Assembly: GCA_017469925.1 (NCBI GenBank)
Contig: JAFUFK010000007.1
Span: forward strand, 1 to 44,414
Source of the DNA: Bacteroidaceae bacterium
GTDB lineage: Bacteria; Bacteroidota; Bacteroidia; Bacteroidales; Bacteroidaceae
Reading direction: 5' to 3'
DNA length: 44,414 bases
The notes under the pieces are model-generated. The model did no database searches. It worked only from the letters and a program-made list of their open reading frames with translations, and was not told the DNA's origin. Of this stretch, positions 29,684 to 38,222 are shown piece by piece; positions within the stretch are counted from its first letter, which is position 1, and every line of letters starts with the position of its first letter. A program made the translations under genes and the position numbers.

Positions 29684-32599
29684 CAGGAAGGATAGTGAGG
29701 CTGCCATGACGGCCTTTCGTATCTCCGTTTCGCGGATGCACTCGAGGGGGAATCCGTAGGTGAGCGTCCGGTAGCCTGGCCCCTGATAGGCAACGGCGAG
29801 AGAACGGAGCGGAAGCGGAGAGGTTACGGAGGTGAATGCGCCCGGAGTGGGGAGAATGGAGCTGATGCGCCGTAGGGAATAGCGTTCCTCGTTGGGCTGG
29901 CAATAGAGCGAGAACTGGGTGTTCATGCCCGTAAGCACATTAGTGCTATCGTTGAGCGCGCACGAACCGTCGGGGAGGAAGTGAAGCGTTTGGGAAGCGA
30001 ACTCAGGGGCTATCTCTTCGCCGATGTAGGCTCCGCTCAAGAGTATCGAAGCGTGGTTGCGTGTGAAGTGGGTAATGGCTTCATACATCTCAGGGGAGAA
30101 GGCCGGCCGTGCTTCCAGGCTATAGCCGTCCTGCCGTTGGGCGCCTAGGATGAGGTCGATGGCGTGGAACCCTCCCATGACGCCTCCTTGCTCAAAAGCT
30201 TCGCACGAACAGGAGGCAACGCTCAGCGTCGTGTCGGCGAGCAGGAAGTCGCGGGCGTGAAGGGTGGGGAAGTCGAACGTGTTGCCGGCTACGAGCATGC
30301 CCTCCAGTTCGTCGCCACTCTGCCCGAAGTCCTCGCCCAAGCCACGGCGCATGTTCACCTGACGACCGCAGTAGCTGGGGCTGTGGTGATAGACGACACC
30401 GGGGTCGATGTTGAAGTCGAAGCCTCGCAGCGAGTCGTTCGAGACGGGCTGAGGTCCGGCCAGACGAGTAAAGCCGTTGACGATGAGCAGTCGATGGCGC
30501 TCATGGGGGGCCGCATAGACGCAAAGTTCCTCGCTCGGCAGGCTCAGGCCGCCTTCGTTGAAGGCGCGCACCTGATAGCGTGTGAGTTCGCCCCTTCGGA
30601 TGGGCAGTCGGGCTTGTGTGCCATAGACCACCTGACCGTTGTCGTAGCCACGATTGCCCTCGCTCGTATAGATGATGTAGCCCACGGGCATCGACGAGGG
30701 TTCGCTCGCCTCCGTCTGTGCGTGCCAACTTAGTATTGTGGAGTCGCCGTCATTAGTAAGACTTGCTGCGAAACTCCGTATTGTTTGGGGCTGGACGACG
30801 AGGCGTTCTTCGCTATGTACCGAGGCGATATAGCGCAATATTCCTTTATATATCGCGCGCGAAAGCAGTATCTTTAACGCTGGGTCGTGGCCTCGCAGCA
30901 GGTCGGCCCAGTTCTGGTGGGAAAGGGTCTCGAGGATGATGGCCGGAAGCTCGGGCACGCGCGTCTCAGAGTAGTTGCGGTCGTGCATCTGACGGCGGTT
31001 CCACGTGCCATAGGCTCGTCGTATGTCCTCATCGACCTGCGTCATGATGCGGTCGCAGAGGTCGCGTGACATCAGTCGCGAGCGCAGGCTGGGTAGCATG
31101 CCCTCGGCCAGAGGTCCGGTAAACAGGTCGCTCGTCTGGGTGTGGTTGCCAGTAGTGTAGATGCCCAGCGTGCCGATGTGGGAAGAATCGGGCCGGAAGC
31201 CCGCGTCGCTGTGGACAGCCAGCGTGAGCTCCAGAGGGACGCACAGCCCGCTGTCGCCAGGAAGGTAGGCCGACCCGCGAGCCAGGTGGTTGGCCATGAG
31301 TGACCGGACGTTGATGTCCTCGGCATAGTCGCTCGTGCCCTCCTTGTTGCCATAGACGGAGTAGGGCATGCCGGCCCATTGGGCATAGTAGCGACTGCCC
31401 TCGAGGAAACGGGGCAATCCGCTGCGCACCTTTGCGTGTAGCGAGTCGCCTCGGGCCACGTTACCCATACCGCCTCCAAAGCGGACGGCATCGGCCGTGA
31501 CCACGCCGCGATAGTTGCTCTGGTTGGTGAGCAGGACGCAGTTGTCGGCCGACGAGCCTGCGTCAAAGTCGAAGGTGCCCAGATAGACCCACGTCGAACC
31601 GCCCATCTGTTGGTTGACGCGAAAGCGGGTGCTGATGCCCTTGTGGCGAACGGTGTATTCAGCATCGCTCACGCTTGTGGGAAGTGTTGTGTAACTGATA
31701 TAGACGGCATAGCGCCCTTCGCGGGGCAGACGGGGTTGCCAGACAATCTGGCTGGCCAGCCGCTTGCGTGGTTGGGCCTCAGCCTTACGGCTTGTGCCGG
31801 CAAGGAAGGGGTTTTCCTGGTCGAAATAAACGTCCTGTGTGGGGCTGAAGCCTAAGCCTGCATCGGTCCATTCGTAGGTACCGTTGGTCTCGGTGTATAG
31901 GCCGTCGGACGTGTCGATATTATTATCGACGATTACCTCCTCGCGCTGCCAGTCGCGTTCACGAGGGGTGAAGACATAGGCTCCAGCCTGCTCGAGCATG
32001 GGGATGAGGAAGGGGGTGACGAACGATTGGGTAAAGATGTCCTCCGTCGTGCAGTAGAGGCGGGGGCGCTGCCACTGCCAAGCGGCCTTGCTGAAGTCGT
32101 AGTAGCGCCCGTGGCTGGCCCAGACGGCCAGATGTCGGCCTTGCAGCCCTTTTGTCGGAGTAACGGGCAGAGAGAGAGGCGTAACCCAGGCGTTGCCCCT
32201 ATGACTGATGTCGCCCCAGCGGCGAAGCGAGGCTACAGTATCGCTCTGTTCCAGCGGCATGAGTTCCTCGATGGGTGTGCCGTTGGCTAAGATGCGTATT
32301 TGATAAGTGTTGAAGGGCGGCGGCATCAGTTGCTCTACGTCGTGATGGATGCGAGCCACCGTCTCTCTGGTGAAGGGCTGCGAGGCGAAGCCCGCATTAG
32401 CTTCGAGGGTGACCACACGCTGTTGGGTGTCAACCATGACGTTCGTCAGCCGTATGGGGTCGGCACTCGAGTAGGCCGCGTTGGTATATTGTGTAAAATA
32501 GTCGCTCAGCCGATTCCGGATGCGGTTGGCGTCGGCCTGGGCATAGAGGGTTCCCCCCAGGAATAACAACAGAAACAGGAGAGCCGTGCGCAACCTCAT
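29672..32599 (-). CDS. Large exported N-acetylmuramoyl-L-alanine amidase-like protein with golvesin-type insert
   Basis: 975 residues with a signal peptide (MRLRTALLFLLLFLGGTLYA). An amidase-like core appears split in two: an N-terminal part with WASHGRYYDF (about 161-170, in the place of the first zinc ligand) and a later part with VHSDAG (about 462-467) and PAIILETLSHQN (about 552-563, Glu557). Between them, about residues 285-375, sits a beta domain with REGRYAVYISY that resembles the golvesin C-terminal domain. An FnIII-like module follows (about 605-695), then a 280-residue C-terminal domain with no motif I know. Similar Bacteroidetes proteins are often labelled xanthan lyase, which the sequence does not support. 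It should act on peptidoglycan in the periplasm. It overlaps the PlsC gene by four bases. Confidence 0.75.
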   Translation of the reverse strand: MRLRTALLFLLLFLGGTLYAQADANRIRNRLSDYFTQYTNAAYSSADPIRLTNVMVDTQQRVVTLEANAGFASQPFTRETVARIHHDVEQLMPPPFNTYQIRILANGTPIEELMPLEQSDTVASLRRWGDISHRGNAWVTPLSLPVTPTKGLQGRHLAVWASHGRYYDFSKAAWQWQRPRLYCTTEDIFTQSFVTPFLIPMLEQAGAYVFTPRERDWQREEVIVDNNIDTSDGLYTETNGTYEWTDAGLGFSPTQDVYFDQENPFLAGTSRKAEAQPRKRLASQIVWQPRLPREGRYAVYISYTTLPTSVSDAEYTVRHKGISTRFRVNQQMGGSTWVYLGTFDFDAGSSADNCVLLTNQSNYRGVVTADAVRFGGGMGNVARGDSLHAKVRSGLPRFLEGSRYYAQWAGMPYSVYGNKEGTSDYAEDINVRSLMANHLARGSAYLPGDSGLCVPLELTLAVHSDAGFRPDSSHIGTLGIYTTGNHTQTSDLFTGPLAEGMLPSLRSRLMSRDLCDRIMTQVDEDIRRAYGTWNRRQMHDRNYSETRVPELPAIILETLSHQNWADLLRGHDPALKILLSRAIYKGILRYIASVHSEERLVVQPQTIRSFAASLTNDGDSTILSWHAQTEASEPSSMPVGYIIYTSEGNRGYDNGQVVYGTQARLPIRRGELTRYQVRAFNEGGLSLPSEELCVYAAPHERHRLLIVNGFTRLAGPQPVSNDSLRGFDFNIDPGVVYHHSPSYCGRQVNMRRGLGEDFGQSGDELEGMLVAGNTFDFPTLHARDFLLADTTLSVASCSCEAFEQGGVMGGFHAIDLILGAQRQDGYSLEARPAFSPEMYEAITHFTRNHASILLSGAYIGEEIAPEFASQTLHFLPDGSCALNDSTNVLTGMNTQFSLYCQPNEERYSLRRISSILPTPGAFTSVTSPLPLRSLAVAYQGPGYRTLTYGFPLECIRETEIRKAVMAASLSFLLNP

Positions 32600-33147
32600 A
32601 GCCCTGTGGTGAATTGGTCGGGGTGCTTGCCCTTGAAGTCCTTGAAGTACTCTTTTATCTCCACAATCTGCCGGTCGTAGTCGCCCGTGGGGATAATCTG
32701 CTTAGTGCATTGGATGAGTCGGCGCTCGAAGTCGAGTCCGTAGAGCAGGATGGGCAGTTCGGCCTTCAGGGCGATATAGTAGAATCCGCGCCGCCACTCG
32801 GGCTGTCTGCTACGGGTACCCTCGGGCGTGATGCAGAGGTGGAAGTCATCGCTCTTGCGGGCCACCTCGGCTATGGCTTCGGTCATGCTCGTGTTGCGCT
32901 GGCGCTTGACGGGTATGCCACCCAGCGCGCGCATAAGATAGCCCAAGGGCCAGAAGAACCAGAACTGCTTCATCATAAATCCGCATCGGAACTGCTCGGC
33001 ACCCATGAACAGAAGGGCCATGATGAAGTCCCAGTTGCTCGTGTGCGGAGCCAGTGCGATGATGTACTTGCGCGGCCGCTTGACGGTCTCCTCGAAGCGA
33101 TACCCCATCCGCCGATAGAGTATCCACCTGCAAAATTTCTGTATCAC
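32596..33147 (-). CDS. PlsC-type lysophospholipid acyltransferase
   Basis: 183 residues. The acyltransferase box HTSNWD (about 35-40, HX4D) and PEGTRS (about 108-113) are both present. It should add an acyl group to a lysophospholipid or related acceptor at the inner membrane; the first helix-like stretch is short. At about 180 residues it is smaller than the classic 240-residue PlsC, as are many Bacteroidetes paralogs. Its start overlaps the preceding stop by four bases, and its stop overlaps the amidase start by four, so the three genes are tightly coupled. The link to cell-envelope building fits the amidase neighbour. Confidence 0.9.
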   Translation of the reverse strand: MIQKFCRWILYRRMGYRFEETVKRPRKYIIALAPHTSNWDFIMALLFMGAEQFRCGFMMKQFWFFWPLGYLMRALGGIPVKRQRNTSMTEAIAEVARKSDDFHLCITPEGTRSRQPEWRRGFYYIALKAELPILLYGLDFERRLIQCTKQIIPTGDYDRQIVEIKEYFKDFKGKHPDQFTTGL

Positions 33148-33416
33148 AGCAGGGCCTTGATGTGTTCCACGATTTCGTCAGTGCGGCTAACCATATCCTC
33201 GCGCAACTTCTTAAAGTATTGCTTGGCGGGCATGCCGGGCTCGAGGTGGCTGACGCGGTTCAGCATGTCGTCCTGCAACTTCAGGATACTGGTCATCACG
33301 TTGTCCACGTCTTCCTGCTCGGTGGTCTTCTGGTAGTGCATAATTGCCACACACTCAGCGAAAAGTTCGCCACAAAGGAAGTTGATTCCCTTCTTCAGTT
33401 CTCTTCTTTTTGCCAT
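33144..33416 (-). CDS. Small helical protein heading the envelope operon
   Basis: 90 residues from the ATG at 33416. A longer frame to 33452 begins at the promoter and is rejected. The sequence is almost entirely helical and charged (MAKRRELKKGINFLCGELF, then DNVMTSILKLQDDMLNRV and YFKKLREDMVSRTDEIVEHIKALL), fitting a coiled-coil or bundle. It is probably cytoplasmic. It lies first in a transcript with PlsC and the amidase-like protein. Conserved small helical proteins of this sort are common in Bacteroidetes, but the family is not named with confidence. Confidence 0.7.
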   Translation of the reverse strand: MAKRRELKKGINFLCGELFAECVAIMHYQKTTEQEDVDNVMTSILKLQDDMLNRVSHLEPGMPAKQYFKKLREDMVSRTDEIVEHIKALL

Positions 33417-33449
33417 AATCGAAAGAGTTATGTAGGTTCCAAAACATGT

Positions 33450-33480
33450 CAAAGGTAATAAGTTTTGGACAGAGATGCAA
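33450..33480 (-). promoter_or_regulatory. Promoter of the 26.4-33.4 kb operon
   Basis: On the minus strand the -7 box TACCTTTG is at 33450-33457 and TTG (33478-33480) is 20 bases upstream. It drives the gene starting at 33416 and probably the whole run down to yggS. Confidence 0.68.
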
Positions 33481-33497
33481 CTATTTCGCGATATATT

Positions 33498-33528
33498 TTT
33501 GCCCTACAGCCGTTTTTTCGTATCTTTG
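33498..33528 (+). promoter_or_regulatory. Promoter of pfp
   Basis: TTTG at 33498-33501 and TATCTTTG at 33521-33528 are separated by 19 bases, a full Bacteroidetes consensus. It is back to back with the operon promoter at 33450-33480. Confidence 0.8.
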
Positions 33529-33569
33529 TGGGCAATAAACCGATTCATTTTAATCATAAACCAGACAAT

Positions 33570-35222
33570 ATGGAAAAAAGTGCATTGCAGATTGCCCGTG
33601 CCGCCTATCAGCCCAAGTTGCCGAAGGCGTTGCAGGGTCCAGTGAAGGTGAAGGAGGGTGCTGCCACCCAAAGTGTAGGTAACCAGGAGGAGATTAAAGC
33701 CCTCTTCCCCAATACCTACGGCATGCCCGTAGTAGAGTTTGTGCCTGCCGAGAGCGAGAACAACGCTCCCATCAATGTCGGCATCATCCTCTCCGGAGGT
33801 CAGGCTCCTGGCGGTCACAACGTCATCAGCGGCCTGTATGACGGTGTGAAGTCCCTTAACCGCGACTCTAAGCTCTACGGCTTCCTGATGGGCCCTGGTG
33901 GCCTTGTTGACCACAAGTATGTGGAGTTCACCGACGAGTTCATCGACGAGTATCGCAACACAGGTGGCTTCGACATCATCGGTTCCGGCCGTACGAAGTT
34001 GGAGAAGGAGGCCCAGTTCGAGAGCGGAATCCAGATTCTGCGCCAGCTGGGTATCAAGGCCCTTGTCATCATCGGTGGCGACGACTCTAACACCAATGCC
34101 TGCGTCCTGGCAGAGTACTATGCTGCTAAGCAGTATGGCGTGCAGGTTATCGGTTGTCCCAAGACCATCGACGGCGACCTGAAGAACGAGCAGATTGAGA
34201 CCTCCTTTGGTTTCGATACCGCCTGCAAGACCTATTCTGAACTGATTGGCAACATCCAGCGCGACTGCAACTCTGCTCGCAAGTACTGGCACTTCATCAA
34301 ACTCATGGGCCGTTCGGCTTCTCATATCGCCCTGGAGTGCGCCCTTCAGACCCAGCCCAACGTCTGCCTCATCAGCGAGGAGGTAGAGCAGAAGCAGATG
34401 TCGCTCGACGACGTTGTGACATACATCGCCCAGGCCGTATGCCAGCGTGCTGTTGACGGCAACAACTTCGGCACCGTGCTCGTGCCCGAAGGCCTGATTG
34501 AGTTCATTCCCGCCATCAAGGTGCTCATCCGCCAGCTGAACGAGGTGCTGACCGACCCCGCTACGGGCGAGCCTCGCGAGTTCAAGAGTGCCGATGAGCA
34601 GATAGCCTTCGTCCTGAGCCACATCACGCCCGAGAACAAGGCCGTCCTCGAGAGCCTGCCCGCTGACGTGAAGCGCCAGCTCTGCCTCGATCGCGACCCG
34701 CACGGAAACGTCCAGGTTAGCCTCATTGAGACCGAGAAACTGCTCAGTGCCATGGTGGCCAAGAAGCTGGCCGAGTGGGAGCAGGAAGGCAAGTACAACG
34801 GTAAGTTTAGTGCTCAGCACCACTTCTTCGGCTACGAAGGTCGTTGCGCCGCTCCCTCGAACTACGATGCCGACTACTGCTATAGTTTGGGCTACAACGC
34901 CAGTCGCCTTATCTCGAATGGCAAGACGGGCTATATGTCCGTCATCCGCAATACGACGGCTCCTGCTCAGGAGTGGATTGCCGGTGGTGTGCCCATCACG
35001 ATGATGATGAACATTGAACGCCGCAATGGTGCCGACAAACCTGTTATCCGCAAGGCGCTGGTTGAGCTCGATGGTGCCCCCTTCCGCTACTTTGCCGCCC
35101 ATCGTGACGAGTGGGCTCGCCAGACGTGCTACGTCTATCCTGGTCCCATCCAGTACTTTGGTCCCACCGAGGTCTGCGACCAGTGCACGAAGACGCTTGC
35201 GCTGGAACAGGCTAAAGGCTAA
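33570..35222 (+). CDS. pfp: Diphosphate-fructose-6-phosphate 1-phosphotransferase
   Basis: 550 residues from the ATG at 33570. A frame from 33465 begins ahead of the promoter and is rejected. The phosphofructokinase fold has GIILSGGQAPGGHN (about 71-84), GGDDSNTNA (169-177) and PKTIDGD (197-203). The second Asp in GGDDS, where ATP enzymes have GGDGS, marks PPi as the phosphoryl donor. Length fits the long PPi-PFK class with plant-like insertions. The enzyme interconverts fructose-6-phosphate and fructose-1,6-bisphosphate in the cytoplasm and is reversible, so it can serve glycolysis or gluconeogenesis. The GH25 gene follows six bases after the stop. The stop lies within AGGCTAA heptamer repeats. 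Confidence 0.95.
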   Translation: MEKSALQIARAAYQPKLPKALQGPVKVKEGAATQSVGNQEEIKALFPNTYGMPVVEFVPAESENNAPINVGIILSGGQAPGGHNVISGLYDGVKSLNRDSKLYGFLMGPGGLVDHKYVEFTDEFIDEYRNTGGFDIIGSGRTKLEKEAQFESGIQILRQLGIKALVIIGGDDSNTNACVLAEYYAAKQYGVQVIGCPKTIDGDLKNEQIETSFGFDTACKTYSELIGNIQRDCNSARKYWHFIKLMGRSASHIALECALQTQPNVCLISEEVEQKQMSLDDVVTYIAQAVCQRAVDGNNFGTVLVPEGLIEFIPAIKVLIRQLNEVLTDPATGEPREFKSADEQIAFVLSHITPENKAVLESLPADVKRQLCLDRDPHGNVQVSLIETEKLLSAMVAKKLAEWEQEGKYNGKFSAQHHFFGYEGRCAAPSNYDADYCYSLGYNASRLISNGKTGYMSVIRNTTAPAQEWIAGGVPITMMMNIERRNGADKPVIRKALVELDGAPFRYFAAHRDEWARQTCYVYPGPIQYFGPTEVCDQCTKTLALEQAKG

Positions 35223-35257
35223 AGGCTAATGACGAAAGCCGAAAGACGAAAGACCGC
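35209..35257. repeat. Heptamer repeats across pfp stop and GH25 start
   Basis: Three perfect AGGCTAA units (35209-35229) are followed by TGACGAA, AGCCGAA, AGACGAA and a degenerate seventh unit. They encode the last residues of pfp (QAKG) and the first of the GH25 protein (MTKAERRKTAKR). Confidence 0.7.
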
Positions 35258-36086
35258 AAAGCGAAGCCGCCCGCGCCGTAAGCGCTCGGGCGGCTCACGC
35301 TTGCGTTCGTGGTGGGGACTGCTCCTGGGCGGTCTCCTGGTGGTGGTGGTCTATGTGGCCGTCTTCTACCACTTCTTCGTCAGTCCGCTCTCGTTCCGTT
35401 GGCGCGCTATCTACGGCGAACCCGACTACCCGACGGGCTACGACGTGATGGGCATCGACGTCAGTCACCACCAGAACCGTATCGATTGGGACAAGCTTCG
35501 CAACTCTCAGGTAGCCGGTCATCCCCTGCGCTTCGTCATCGTCAAGGCCACAGAGGGCACTACGCTCATCGACGAGAACTTCAACGACAACTTCTACCGA
35601 GCACGCGAGAACGACCTTGTGCGTGGGGCCTACCACTTCTATATCCCCGACCGCGACATCGAGCGCCAGGCCGAGTTCTACCTCCGTCAGGTCCACCTCG
35701 AAGTCGGCGACCTGCCACCTATCCTCGACATCGAGAAGCGCGGCAGCAAGTCCCTGAGGGAGTTCCAGCGCGACGTGCTTGCGTGGCTACAGATTGTCCA
35801 AAGTGTCTATGGCCAGGCGCCCATCATCTATACTTCTTATAAGTTTAGGGAAGACTACCTCAACACGCCTGCCTTCGATGCCTATCCCCTCTGGATAGCT
35901 CATTACTACGAGAAGCATCTGAAGTATCAGGGCCAGTGGGTGCTTTGGCAATATACCGACTGCGGTAAGGTGGAGGGCATCCGCGGCTACGTCGATTTCA
36001 ACATCTTCAACGGCGACCTGAAGGCCCTTCACGACCTCACCCTGCAACCCTCCGACGAAGAGCCGGAGGAAGAGCCGATGGAGTAG
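35229..36086 (+). CDS. Membrane-anchored GH25 lysozyme-like muramidase
   Basis: 285 residues. A very basic cytoplasmic start (MTKAERRKTAKRSRPRRKR) precedes one transmembrane helix (about 29-50). The GH25 domain begins near 74 with MGIDVSHHQ (Asp77), continues through KATEGTTLIDENF and GAYHFYIP, and has the catalytic pair in PPILDIE (Asp167, Glu169). A C-terminal acidic tail follows (SDEEPEEEPME). It should cleave muramic acid bonds of peptidoglycan in the periplasm. It starts six bases after pfp and is probably co-transcribed. The basic tail is partly encoded by the spacer heptamer repeats, so its length may vary between strains. Confidence 0.92.
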   Translation: MTKAERRKTAKRSRPRRKRSGGSRLRSWWGLLLGGLLVVVVYVAVFYHFFVSPLSFRWRAIYGEPDYPTGYDVMGIDVSHHQNRIDWDKLRNSQVAGHPLRFVIVKATEGTTLIDENFNDNFYRARENDLVRGAYHFYIPDRDIERQAEFYLRQVHLEVGDLPPILDIEKRGSKSLREFQRDVLAWLQIVQSVYGQAPIIYTSYKFREDYLNTPAFDAYPLWIAHYYEKHLKYQGQWVLWQYTDCGKVEGIRGYVDFNIFNGDLKALHDLTLQPSDEEPEEEPME

Positions 36087-36101
36087 AGGGGGAGGGGGCG
36101 G

Positions 36102-36944
36102 TTATCGCTCGAGGAGCAGCATCGCCCAGCCGTCGATACTCGTCTCCCGTGCCGTGTGGAAGCCCAGCGTCTCGCCCCTGTCCTGTAACAACTTGGCATC
36201 CGTCTCATAGAAACCGCTCAGCAACAGCTGGGCGTTTTCTTTTAGTGCCCGCGCGAACCGAGGCAGGTCCTGTAGGAGTATGTTGCGGTTGATATTGGCA
36301 ATCAGCAGGTCGTAGCTGCCGTCTTGCGGCAACACGCTGGCGTCGCCCTCCCTTACGCTCAGGTTCTCAATCCCGTTCAGTTGGACGTTGATGCGCGTAT
36401 TCTCTACGCTCCATTCGTCAATGTCGTAGGCAAACACCTCGTCGGCCCCTCGCATCGAGCAGAGCAGTCCCAGCACGCCCGTGCCGCATCCGGCATCCAC
36501 GACCCTCTTACCCTCCAGCTCCAGCGCACACAGTTGGCGCAGGATTTGCTGCGTCGTCGGGTGGGTGCCCGTGCCGAAGGCCATACGCGGGTTGATGGTG
36601 ATGTCGTAGAGGCATTCGCCCGAGCTCGCGTGCCGCGTGTCGTGGACGCATACCCAATGGTCCACCCGGATAGGCTCGAATCCCTCCTCTTCCCACGGCT
36701 GGTTCCAGTCCTCGTCGGGCGCCTCCGCCAGTGTGTAACCTACTTCGTAGCCAGGCAGCAGGAAATGGGCGCACACCCGCCCGACTGCCTCCTCGTCGTA
36801 GAGCGGTCGCTGGATGTATGCTACCAGCCCATCGTCGGTGGGCAGAAACGTCTCGAACCCCGCCTCGCCGAGTAATGCCGAGAGTACGTCGCGCGCCTCG
36901 TCGCTTACAGGCTGGAGAGTGAATTTGGCTTCATAGTACTTCAT
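36102..36944 (-). CDS. prmA: Ribosomal protein L11 methyltransferase
   Basis: 280 residues from the ATG at 36944; the frame continues upstream, but MKYYEAKFTLQPVS is the natural N-terminus. An N-terminal substrate-recognition domain is followed by NPRMAFGTGTHPTT (118-131), the SAM motif DAGCGTGVLG (150-159) and ANINRNILLQ (about 216-225), all PrmA hallmarks. The enzyme methylates ribosomal protein L11 using S-adenosylmethionine. It converges with the GH25 gene across a short G-rich gap and diverges from the gene at 37075. A possible -7 box (minus TATTTTTG, 36953-36960) lies just upstream. Confidence 0.94.
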   Translation of the reverse strand: MKYYEAKFTLQPVSDEARDVLSALLGEAGFETFLPTDDGLVAYIQRPLYDEEAVGRVCAHFLLPGYEVGYTLAEAPDEDWNQPWEEEGFEPIRVDHWVCVHDTRHASSGECLYDITINPRMAFGTGTHPTTQQILRQLCALELEGKRVVDAGCGTGVLGLLCSMRGADEVFAYDIDEWSVENTRINVQLNGIENLSVREGDASVLPQDGSYDLLIANINRNILLQDLPRFARALKENAQLLLSGFYETDAKLLQDRGETLGFHTARETSIDGWAMLLLER

Positions 36945-36952
36945 AACGCCGA

Positions 36953-36960
36953 CAAAAATA
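36953..36960 (-). promoter_or_regulatory. Possible promoter -7 box for prmA
   Basis: On the minus strand this is TATTTTTG, eight bases ahead of the start codon, so the mRNA would be nearly leaderless. No -33 box is clear. Confidence 0.4.
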
Positions 36961-37014
36961 CGCAAAAAAACGCAAATCGTAGGGATTTCCCCCAAAGAAA
37001 TGGGGATTTTCCCC

Positions 37015-37044
37015 TTGGAATGCGCCGAAAAGGTAGTAAATTTG
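37015..37044 (+). promoter_or_regulatory. Promoter of the Tyr/Trp-rich protein gene
   Basis: TTG at 37015-37017 and TAAATTTG at 37037-37044 are separated by 19 bases. The start codon is at 37075. Confidence 0.75.
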
Positions 37045-37074
37045 CACCAGATAAACCATATAGAGACAAAAGAT

Positions 37075-38154
37075 ATGAAGACAAGAACCCTGTTATGGAT
37101 GCTGCTGGCCCTGCTGCCAGTCATCAGTTTTGCACAAGAGGACGACATGTACTTCGTTCCCAAGAAGAGTAAGACGACGCAGACCGCTACGTCGGCCACC
37201 CAGGCCACTGCTCCTGCTCGTCAGACTGTTCCTGCCCGTCGGGTTACAGAACAGCCCGCGGAGTATTACACCGGTCCGTTGCGCGACGTCGATGAGTACA
37301 ACCGTCGCACGCCGACAGGTCGCAACGTGACCATCATCACCGAGACCGACACGTTCCAAGTCGATGAGAGTCAGCTCACGCTGAACGAGAAGGGGCAGTA
37401 CGTGCTCAGCCCCGGTGTCACGGGCCTGAACGAGGATCCCGCGCCTCTCTACGACGACGACTATGCCTACTCGGCTCGTCTGGCCCGCTTCCACGGCTAC
37501 GGCTACTACCCCTGGTATAGCATCTACGACCCCTGGTACGATCCTTGGTACTACGACCCCTGGTACTACGGCGGTTATTGGGGCTATCACGGCTGGGGCT
37601 GGTACGGTGGCTGGCGCGGATACTACGGCTGGTACGACCCCTGGTACTACGGCTGGGGTGGCTACTACGGCGGTGGCTGGTATCGTCCCCATCACTGGTA
37701 CGGCGGCAGCATAGCTGGCGGTGGCACACCTCATCGCGGATTCAATGGCGGACGCGGCTACGGCGCTACGGGACAGAGCCGTCGCGGCACCCTGGCTTCG
37801 ACACGTACCCAGACACGTACCGGTCGCACGGGCACCACAGCCCTCGGCAGCCGCTCGGCAACGGCCACACGCGGTACGCGTGGCTTGACCACTACCACAC
37901 GCGGCATCACGCCCTCGCGTTCTACGACGACTACTCAGCGCGGTATCGGCAGCAGTTCGAGCCGGACGACCGTCAGCACACCCTCGCGCTCTACGACGAC
38001 CTCGCGCAGTAGCGGCACCATCTCAAGCGGCAGTTCCAGCCGAGGCGGAGGCTTCTCCAGCGGAGGCGGTTTCTCGGGCGGTAGCAGTCGCGGTGGCGGT
38101 GGCTTCTCCGGCGGTGGCGGTGGCAGTCGCGGCGGAGGCGGCGGCAGACGCTAA
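37075..38154 (+). CDS. Secreted low-complexity Tyr/Trp/Gly-rich protein
   Basis: 359 residues with a signal peptide (MKTRTLLWMLLALLPVISFA). After about 120 ordinary residues comes a block (about 135-225) of repeated YDPWYD, YYDPWYYGG and WGWYGGW runs. It is followed by a Thr/Ser/Arg/Gly stretch of about 140 residues with SRTTTSRSSG and glycine-rich runs to the end (GGGGGRR). Such aromatic-glycine proteins are often cell-surface or matrix components, and the basic tail could bind polyanions. No enzyme motif is present. The neighbouring porin gene suggests a joint role at the outer membrane. Bacteroidetes genomes often pair similar proteins with OmpP1-type porins, to my recollection. Confidence 0.8.
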   Translation: MKTRTLLWMLLALLPVISFAQEDDMYFVPKKSKTTQTATSATQATAPARQTVPARRVTEQPAEYYTGPLRDVDEYNRRTPTGRNVTIITETDTFQVDESQLTLNEKGQYVLSPGVTGLNEDPAPLYDDDYAYSARLARFHGYGYYPWYSIYDPWYDPWYYDPWYYGGYWGYHGWGWYGGWRGYYGWYDPWYYGWGGYYGGGWYRPHHWYGGSIAGGGTPHRGFNGGRGYGATGQSRRGTLASTRTQTRTGRTGTTALGSRSATATRGTRGLTTTTRGITPSRSTTTTQRGIGSSSSRTTVSTPSRSTTTSRSSGTISSGSSSRGGGFSSGGGFSGGSSRGGGGFSGGGGGSRGGGGGRR

Positions 38155-38222
38155 GCAACACTAAAGCGCAGTTCAAAAGTGCATAGTTCAAAGTTAATAT
38201 CTGACACACATCAAAATACAAT

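Noticed and set aside
33504-35102. 532-residue open frame antisense to pfp
   Set aside because: It is a shadow of codon bias in a conserved gene. The pfp motifs are intact on the plus strand.
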